DNA of 7,998 nt from Nitrospirota bacterium (GTDB taxonomy: Bacteria; Nitrospirota; Nitrospiria; Nitrospirales; UBA8639), in NCBI GenBank assembly GCA_003235785.1, contig QJYE01000030.1, positions 1-7,998 on the forward strand, written 5' to 3'. Positions within the stretch are counted from its first letter, which is position 1. Every line of letters begins with the position of its first letter. Below are positions 1 through 4,510 of the stretch, piece after piece. The notes beneath the pieces are model-generated. The model was given only the letters and a program-made list of their open reading frames with translations, was not told where the DNA came from and did no database searches. The position numbers were made by a program, and so were the translations under genes.

Positions 1-332
1 GGAAACTTATGGTGACAACTTGGACAGGTCACAAAATAGACGGATTCACGAACAGAGAGCACAGCCCTAAAATCCAATGATACCCCGCGATGTCGGCAGG
101 ATTGGCAGGCAATTTCTTTGAGGTGATAGGGAATATCCGGCTGTGTTTGTAGGTAAAATTCCATATCCGTATGGACGGGAAAGGTATAAAAACACCCTCG
201 ACAAATCCCTTTCCATTCTCCATCTCCGCTTGCCACAGTCCTGGAATCAATTCCAAAGGAATTACCCTTGCAAATAGCACACTTTACTTCCCCTAATCGC
301 GCTTCGACCTCTTTGACACTTAATTGTACCAT
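1..332 (-). CDS. Double zinc-ribbon protein, hypothetical (partial, 3' end outside window)
   Basis: Reading the - strand from the ATG at 332-330 gives 110 codons without a stop, running off the left edge. The protein starts MVQLSVKEVEARLGEVKC. It has four CxxC knuckles: C18/C21 (CAIC), C44/C47 (CRGC), C76/C79 (CQSC) and C103/C106 (CPSC). They are paired with 22-23 residues inside each pair of knuckles, which is the pattern of two consecutive zinc ribbons. No signal peptide or membrane segment is seen in this part. The Shine-Dalgarno is weak (GGGGAAAA just upstream) and a divergent promoter candidate lies at 375-403. Zinc ribbons usually bind nucleic acid or protein, but I do not recognise this family and assign no function. 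The regular cysteine spacing makes this frame far more credible than the competing - strand frame at 29-280, which lacks it. Confidence 0.72.
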   Translation of the reverse strand, partial: MVQLSVKEVEARLGEVKCAICKGNSFGIDSRTVASGDGEWKGICRGCFYTFPVHTDMEFYLQTQPDIPYHLKEIACQSCRHRGVSLDFRAVLSVRESVYFVTCPSCHHKF

Positions 333-350
333 TTGTTTTCCCCGGCTTTT

Positions 351-379
351 CTCACAAAACCTCTTCCTCTCCATAGTAT
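351..379 (+). promoter_or_regulatory. Candidate weak promoter for the phosphatase gene
   Basis: CTCACA (351-356) and TAGTAT (374-379) are separated by 17 bp. Each matches four of six consensus bases. The -10 overlaps the -10 of the opposing promoter candidate, so the two would compete for polymerase. The match is weak and could be chance. Confidence 0.22.
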
Positions 380-403
380 AGGTGTCCTGGGACCCCCCCG
401 CAA
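375..403 (-). promoter_or_regulatory. Candidate sigma70-type promoter for the zinc-ribbon gene
   Basis: On the - strand, TTGCGG (403-398) and TATACT (380-375) are separated by 17 bp. The -10 matches five of six consensus positions and the -35 only the TTG half. The predicted start near 368 would give a leader of about 36 nt to the ATG at 332. The spacer carries most of a seven-base homopolymer (C393-C399 on the + strand). No experimental support. Confidence 0.35.
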
Positions 404-438
404 CTAGGGTGACTTGGACTGATGGAGGAAGAGAAGTT

Positions 439-445
439 AGGAGGG
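439..445 (+). promoter_or_regulatory. Shine-Dalgarno that supports a GTG start at 452
   Basis: The sequence AGGAGGG lies 6 to 7 nt before an in-frame GTG at 452. The upstream in-frame ATG at 422 has only a distant, poor AGGG. The strong site lies inside the reading frame that would begin at 422, which suggests the longer start may be wrong. Confidence 0.5.
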
Positions 446-451
446 CATAAC

Positions 452-937
452 GTGCGTTGGCTCAGTGGCCTTGTGTTTGCCCTTATTGGTGCCGACAATA
501 TACCTATTATGATCAGCTATGTTGACCATCAACTCTATATTGGAGAGCAGGCGGATGCCGAATCTCCCCCACCCTTCATTAGCGCCGTTTTCTGGACCGC
601 ATTGGAGGTACCACTCTCCCCACCACCCAACATCGTCTTTGCTCGATTACCCCTCAAAGAATATACCGAGCCAGACATCATCGACCTAAAAATGGGTGTT
701 GACTGGCTCGTTCGGCACCTACCAACGCACCACATTCTGGTTGCCTGTCGAGTGGGCTTGGGTCGTTCGCCTTCTCTCATCATGGCGTACCTCTGCTGCA
801 GGCATGGGCTTTCCTTTCAAGAGGCACAAGCACTTGTCACCCAAAAACGTCCGGGAACAACTCCCCTTCCCCATTTGGCTCGCGTAATCAAGCAACTGAA
901 AATGAAATCTCCGGCTCTGAGCCGCCCGAATCGCTAA
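452..937 (+). CDS. Dual-specificity (DSP-type) protein phosphatase family protein
   Basis: The product is predicted to hydrolyse phosphotyrosine or phosphoserine/threonine through a cysteinyl-phosphate intermediate, in the cytoplasm. Numbering from the upstream ATG at 422 (171 residues), the fold starts near V34 (VDHQLYIGEQADA). The P-loop is C109-R-V-G-L-G-R115-S116, a perfect CX5R, followed by PSLIMAYL and then QKRPGTTP with a terminal amphipathic helix, all as in the DSPc family. Two departures are visible. The His normally before the Cys is Ala108, and the general-acid Asp position (after LPLK) appears to be Glu80, unless D85 serves. I prefer GTG 452 (161 residues) because of its good Shine-Dalgarno; ATG 422 remains possible. 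No signal peptide or membrane segment is seen. The substrate is unknown, and no kinase is adjacent. Confidence 0.8.
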   Translation: MRWLSGLVFALIGADNIPIMISYVDHQLYIGEQADAESPPPFISAVFWTALEVPLSPPPNIVFARLPLKEYTEPDIIDLKMGVDWLVRHLPTHHILVACRVGLGRSPSLIMAYLCCRHGLSFQEAQALVTQKRPGTTPLPHLARVIKQLKMKSPALSRPNR

Positions 938-943
938 CCCTTT

Positions 944-984
944 TCATGAACGGTCAGGTGCCCTCGAATGTACCACGTTCATGA
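944..984. repeat. Perfect 9-bp inverted repeat between phosphatase and mutM genes
   Basis: TCATGAACG (944-952) and CGTTCATGA (976-984) are exact reverse complements separated by 23 bp. The pair begins 7 bp after the phosphatase stop. It could be an operator for a dimeric repressor or a loose hairpin. The long loop and the absence of a following T-run argue against an intrinsic terminator. The rest of the gap to 1162 holds no gene, RNA or clear promoter that I can support. Confidence 0.4.
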
Positions 985-1162
985 GGCTTTCCACCTACGT
1001 AGTGACTACATGGCCGGTCCGCTCTCTGAGCAAAAATAAAACATTTCCAGATTTCATGGGGAATCTGCTACAACTCGTCTTGAATCACTTCAGAGAACCT
1101 TCACCCTGGGCGCTTAAGTTACCTCATTTCTTCAACACGTCACGGGTCAAATACCTATTCTT

Positions 1163-1993
1163 ATGCCTGAACTCCCAGAAGTCGAAGTGGTACTCCAACA
1201 CCTCAAGCCTCAAATTCTTGGGGCCACCATTGAGACAGTCTCCATTCATCGTTCCGACATTGTTCGAACGGGTCATGATCTCATTCCCTGGTTTCGTCAT
1301 GCCACAATTACCCATGTCCATCGAATGGGAAAATGCGTGGTCTTCACCTGCCAACATTCTCAGGACACCCGGTATCTCCTTTCGGAATTAGGCATGACAG
1401 GGCTCTGGTTTTTTCACGCGAACCTGGCAGCCTCGCCACAACACATTCATTGCCACATCACATTGTCCGGGACCAAAACGAGTGAATTGCATTATTGGAA
1501 CCCTCGCCGATTTGGTCGAATCTGGCTCTTTGACCCATCAGGCCTGGAAGCCTTCAGGCAACGTCGATTTGGACCTGATGCCCTGACAATCACCCAAGAG
1601 GCCTTTGTCCAACTGCTTCACACAACTCGTGGGCAATTAAAACCGTTCTTCCTGAATCAACATCGGCTGGCAGGCATTGGCAACATCTACGCAAACGAAA
1701 TACTGTTTCGCGCCAATATCCACCCCTCTGCGCAAGGCCATCAGCTTCGCCGTACATCCTGCCAACGGCTCCACCACACCATGCAAACCGTCTTGCGCGA
1801 AGCGATTGAAGCCGGAGGATCTTCCATTCGAGACTTTCGAGCGCCCGATGGCTCCCGGGGCCACTTTCAGGAGGCCCATCAGGTGTATCAACAAGACGGC
1901 AGGCCTTGCCTGCATGGCTGCTCAACCCTCATTACCCGTCTCCAAAAAGAACGCAGTTCATTCTTTTGTCCATCCTGTCAAAAGAAACGCTGA
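1163..1993 (+). CDS. mutM: Formamidopyrimidine-DNA glycosylase (Fpg/MutM)
   Basis: Bifunctional base-excision repair enzyme that removes oxidised purines (8-oxoguanine, FapyG) and cuts the abasic site by beta/delta elimination. The N-terminus is MPELPEVE; after Met removal the new N-terminal Pro is the nucleophile and Glu3 is catalytic, which fixes the start although no good Shine-Dalgarno is visible. Other family marks are K57 (HRMGK), M78 in LGMTG (strand intercalation), NPRRFG at 113-118, the helix-two-turn-helix with K160 and GIGNIYANE at 171-179, SSIRDF at 220-225, VYQQDGRPC at 241-249, and a C-terminal zinc finger with R264. Length (276 aa) is normal. Oddity: the finger cysteines are C249, C253, C269 and C272, so the first knuckle is CX3C instead of CX2C, while the total span from C1 to C3 is the usual 20 residues. 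The gene precedes the phoH operon and probably ends its own transcript unit or reads into it. Confidence 0.95.
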   Translation: MPELPEVEVVLQHLKPQILGATIETVSIHRSDIVRTGHDLIPWFRHATITHVHRMGKCVVFTCQHSQDTRYLLSELGMTGLWFFHANLAASPQHIHCHITLSGTKTSELHYWNPRRFGRIWLFDPSGLEAFRQRRFGPDALTITQEAFVQLLHTTRGQLKPFFLNQHRLAGIGNIYANEILFRANIHPSAQGHQLRRTSCQRLHHTMQTVLREAIEAGGSSIRDFRAPDGSRGHFQEAHQVYQQDGRPCLHGCSTLITRLQKERSSFFCPSCQKKR

Positions 1994-2009
1994 CACGATT
2001 GATCTTTCC

Positions 2010-2038
2010 TTGAGGCATGTTAGAGCCTTTGCTAGAAT
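2010..2038 (+). promoter_or_regulatory. Sigma70-type promoter with extended -10, upstream of phoH
   Basis: TTGAGG (2010-2015) and TAGAAT (2033-2038) are separated by exactly 17 bp, and the -10 is preceded by TGC, an extended -10 TGn element. The predicted start is near 2045, giving a leader of about 50 nt before the phoH GTG. It lies in the 104-bp gap after mutM and is the best promoter match in the window. It likely drives phoH-ybeY-ftsY and the peptidase. Confidence 0.5.
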
Positions 2039-2075
2039 GCCTACCAGTTCAACATTCGTTCATGCGTCGCATTTC

Positions 2076-2085
2076 AGGAAGGTGA
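2076..2085 (+). promoter_or_regulatory. Ribosome binding site supporting the phoH GTG start
   Basis: AGGAAGGTGA ends 12 nt before the GTG at 2098, a somewhat long spacing. The frame is closed upstream by TGA at 2083-2085, and no other start codon lies between that stop and 2098, so GTG is the only start that keeps the conserved N-terminus. Confidence 0.45.
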
Positions 2086-2097
2086 TTCCCCGATTCT

Positions 2098-3081
2098 GTG
2101 AGAAAAATTAAACTACGAGAAGGGGTTGATTTAGCGAATTTATTCGGCCCCAATGACCTCCACCTCAAAATGATCGAAGACGAGCTGAAGGTCCAGATGG
2201 CCGCCCGTGGAGATGAGATCACCCTCGATGGACAGCCTGAATCGATCAAGCGAGCCGAACATATTTTACAAGAATTAGGCAATTGGACCCGGACCTATCA
2301 CGAATTAACACCCGCAGATATTTCCCGGGCCATCCGGGCAACGGAAACACAACGCGATGTTCCACTGAAGCCCTATACCTTTTCGACCACGAATCTTTCC
2401 ACCAGCAAGGGAACTGTCAATCCCAAAACACCCACGCAACAAGCCTACCTTCAAGCCATTAAGCAGTCCGACCTGATCATTGCCATTGGCCCTGCGGGAA
2501 CCGGAAAAACCTATTTGGCCATGGCCATGGCCTTAGCCGCACTGAATCAGAAACACGTGCACCGCATTATTTTGGCACGCCCAGCAGTGGAAGCCGGCGA
2601 ACACCTGGGATTTCTCCCTGGTGATTTATTTGCCAAGGTCCATCCCTATTTACGGCCCCTATACGATGCCCTCTACAGCATGATGGATATTGAACGCGCC
2701 AATCGTCTCATTGAGCGTGGGGAAATTGAAATAGCGCCCTTGGCCTTTATGCGCGGGAGAACGCTGGATGATGCCTTTGTCATTCTGGATGAAGCCCAAA
2801 ACGCCACGACTGAACAGATGAAAATGTTTTTGACACGCCTCGGGATGAATTCGAAAGCCATTGTCACGGGAGATATCACACAAATCGATCTGCCGGATTC
2901 TCAAAAATCCGGCTTAACACAAATTGCAGAAATTCTCGTCAATATTGAAGGCATTCAATTCGTCTACTTTACCGAACAGGATGTGGTCCGCCATCGACTG
3001 GTCAAAGCCATCATTAAGGCGTATGATCGATTTGAGTATGAGTCGGGATCAACCACGAACGGCCAAGGGCCGAGGGGCTAA
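2098..3081 (+). CDS. phoH: PhoH family ATPase (YbeZ-type)
   Basis: Cytoplasmic P-loop ATPase related to the N-terminal part of superfamily 1 helicases. In the family it works with YbeY in RNA processing and ribosome maturation. Residues 1-65 form the KH-like N-terminal region typical of YbeZ (FGPND, then GDEITLDG). A linker follows, then the PhoH domain from about 108: TPTQQAYL, Walker A GPAGTGKT (131-138), LARPAVEAGE (159-168), GFLPGD (171-176), PLAFMRGRTLDDA (214-226), Walker B VILDEAQN (228-235) and TGDITQIDLP (257-266). Length of 327 aa is normal and all catalytic motifs are intact. Start is GTG. The C-terminal tail after about 312 is low-complexity. The next gene, ybeY, begins 6 bp after the stop, and the end of phoH (GAGGGG, 3072-3077) serves as its Shine-Dalgarno, so the two are almost surely co-translated. 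Confidence 0.95.
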   Translation: MRKIKLREGVDLANLFGPNDLHLKMIEDELKVQMAARGDEITLDGQPESIKRAEHILQELGNWTRTYHELTPADISRAIRATETQRDVPLKPYTFSTTNLSTSKGTVNPKTPTQQAYLQAIKQSDLIIAIGPAGTGKTYLAMAMALAALNQKHVHRIILARPAVEAGEHLGFLPGDLFAKVHPYLRPLYDALYSMMDIERANRLIERGEIEIAPLAFMRGRTLDDAFVILDEAQNATTEQMKMFLTRLGMNSKAIVTGDITQIDLPDSQKSGLTQIAEILVNIEGIQFVYFTEQDVVRHRLVKAIIKAYDRFEYESGSTTNGQGPRG

Positions 3082-3087
3082 TGCCCG

Positions 3088-3546
3088 ATGGCCATTTGGT
3101 TCCGCACCCATCTTCGAAGTATTTCTGTCCGCGCCAGAACAATTCAACGTGTCACACAAACCATATTAGAACAAGCGGGATACCCCACGGCCCAGTTGAG
3201 CCTCTCATTGGTCGGCAAAACACGGATGCGCAGTTTAAACCGCAAATATCGAGAGCGCGATTACCCAACCGATGTGCTCGCCTTCCCAATGGAAAGCATG
3301 GGAGAGCAACAAGAAATTTTTCTGGGAGATGTGGTCGTTTGCCTGCCCATTGCGATTGAGCAAGCATCCAGATTCGGAAACACAGCTAACCAGGAGATAC
3401 TTCGTCTCTTGATTCATGGAACATTGCATCTTCTGGGTTATGACCACGAACAATCACCACGGGAAGCCACACGGATGCAACGAAAGGAACGAGCGATCTT
3501 CCAAACGCTCTCTCCCGTTCCTCCACTGCTTGCCTCAATCGGATAA
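3088..3546 (+). CDS. ybeY: Endoribonuclease YbeY, rRNA maturation factor
   Basis: Zinc-dependent single-strand endoribonuclease family member involved in 16S rRNA 3' end maturation and 70S quality control, acting in the cytoplasm. The UPF0054 signature is complete: LNRKYRERDYPTDVLAFP (50-67) and the metal site HGTLHLLGYDH with H110, H114 and H120. Length of 152 aa is normal. One small change is Ala65 where the family usually has Ser (VLSF). The C-terminal tail after about 140 is short and rich in Pro and Leu. ATG 3088 is chosen because GAGGGG lies 10 nt upstream; an ATG at 3081 is in another frame. It lies 6 bp after phoH, the usual partner, and 36 bp before ftsY. Confidence 0.95.
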   Translation: MAIWFRTHLRSISVRARTIQRVTQTILEQAGYPTAQLSLSLVGKTRMRSLNRKYRERDYPTDVLAFPMESMGEQQEIFLGDVVVCLPIAIEQASRFGNTANQEILRLLIHGTLHLLGYDHEQSPREATRMQRKERAIFQTLSPVPPLLASIG

Positions 3547-3582
3547 CTCGACACCCGTGCACGTTTTCCCTTTATATACATC

Positions 3583-4509
3583 ATGAGCTGGATTCAACGG
3601 CTTCAAGGCGGGTTAGCCAAAACACGCCAAACTGTACAAGGGTCCTTGCGTCGCTTGGTCCGGGGAAAGCTCGATCCAGCCACGATCGAAGATGTCGAAG
3701 CCAGTCTCCTGCAAGCCGATGTCGGCGTGCGAACCGTTCAGCGGTTTCTTGAAGAAATCAAATCGAAAACAGGCCGGTTTCAATCGGCCACACCACTTGA
3801 AGTCCTCCATACCCTTCTCCTCGATATTCTTCGAAAAGGCGAAACGGAGCCATTGGAAGAAATCGTTCGTCGAGGACCCAAACCCTTTGTGCTCTTAACC
3901 ATCGGCATTAATGGAGTCGGGAAAACGACGACCATCGCCAAGCTCGGGCATCGTTTTAGTCAGCATGGGTTGAAGACACTCTTTGTGGCAGGGGATACGT
4001 TTCGTGCCGCCGCGATTGAACAACTCGATATTTGGGGAACGCGAACAGGCGTCGATGTGATTAAACATAAGCAAGGGTCAGATCCGGCCGCGGTCGTATT
4101 TGATGGCATCGTTGCCGCCAAAGCGCGAAACATGGATGTCGTACTGATCGATACTGCCGGGCGGCTCCATACCAAAGTCAATTTGATGGATGAATTGAAA
4201 AAAATAAAACGAATCATTGAGCGGGAAATGCCTGGCGCCCCGCACGAAACATTGCTCGTTTTAGATGGCACACTCGGTCAAAATACGATTGCGCAAGCTC
4301 GCCAATTTCATGAATCACTTGGGGTCACTGGCTTAGCCCTCACCAAGTTGGATGGGACGGCCAGGGGCGGCGTGGTGATCGCCATCGTCGAAGAACTCAA
4401 TCTTCCCCTTCGGCTTATTGGCGTCGGAGAGAAGGAAGAAGACCTTCAAGATTTCAACGCTTCCGCCTTCGTCGACGCCTTGTTAGCCCAAGAAACCCCT
4501 TCGGCATAA
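3583..4509 (+). CDS. ftsY: Signal recognition particle receptor FtsY
   Basis: SRP-type GTPase that receives ribosome-nascent chain-SRP complexes at the inner membrane and hands them to SecYEG. The N domain (1-85) has a basic amphipathic first helix (MSWIQRLQGGLAKTRQTV) and the ALLEADVG-like SLLQADVGV. The G domain carries G1 GINGVGKTTT (108-117), DTFRAAA (138-144), G3 DTAGR (190-194), DGTLGQN (228-234), G4 TKLDGTARGG (254-263) and GVGEKEEDLQDF (280-291). At 308 aa it lacks the long acidic A domain of E. coli FtsY, as in many phyla, so membrane contact probably uses the first helix. Deviations: DGTLGQN where most have DATTGQN, and GTARGG where most have GTAKGG. No Shine-Dalgarno precedes the ATG. 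The frame has no other start after the stop at 3544. Confidence 0.96.
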   Translation: MSWIQRLQGGLAKTRQTVQGSLRRLVRGKLDPATIEDVEASLLQADVGVRTVQRFLEEIKSKTGRFQSATPLEVLHTLLLDILRKGETEPLEEIVRRGPKPFVLLTIGINGVGKTTTIAKLGHRFSQHGLKTLFVAGDTFRAAAIEQLDIWGTRTGVDVIKHKQGSDPAAVVFDGIVAAKARNMDVVLIDTAGRLHTKVNLMDELKKIKRIIEREMPGAPHETLLVLDGTLGQNTIAQARQFHESLGVTGLALTKLDGTARGGVVIAIVEELNLPLRLIGVGEKEEDLQDFNASAFVDALLAQETPSA

Positions 4510-4510
4510 T

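Noticed and set aside
29..280. A closed 83-codon frame on the - strand
   Set aside because: It overlaps the open - strand frame from 332 that has four paired CxxC motifs; this one shows no motif and is a shadow.
994..1001. CTACGTAG palindrome in the gap before mutM
   Set aside because: An 8-bp single palindrome is expected by chance in a window of this size and has no supporting context.
981..1391. 136-codon + strand frame covering the gap and the first third of mutM
   Set aside because: It overlaps mutM out of frame, has no family motif and no ribosome site; treated as a shadow, and 938-1162 is left non-coding.
2518..2532. GCCATGGCCATGGCC palindromic repeat
   Set aside because: It encodes Ala-Met-Ala-Met-Ala after Walker A of PhoH; a codon-level coincidence.
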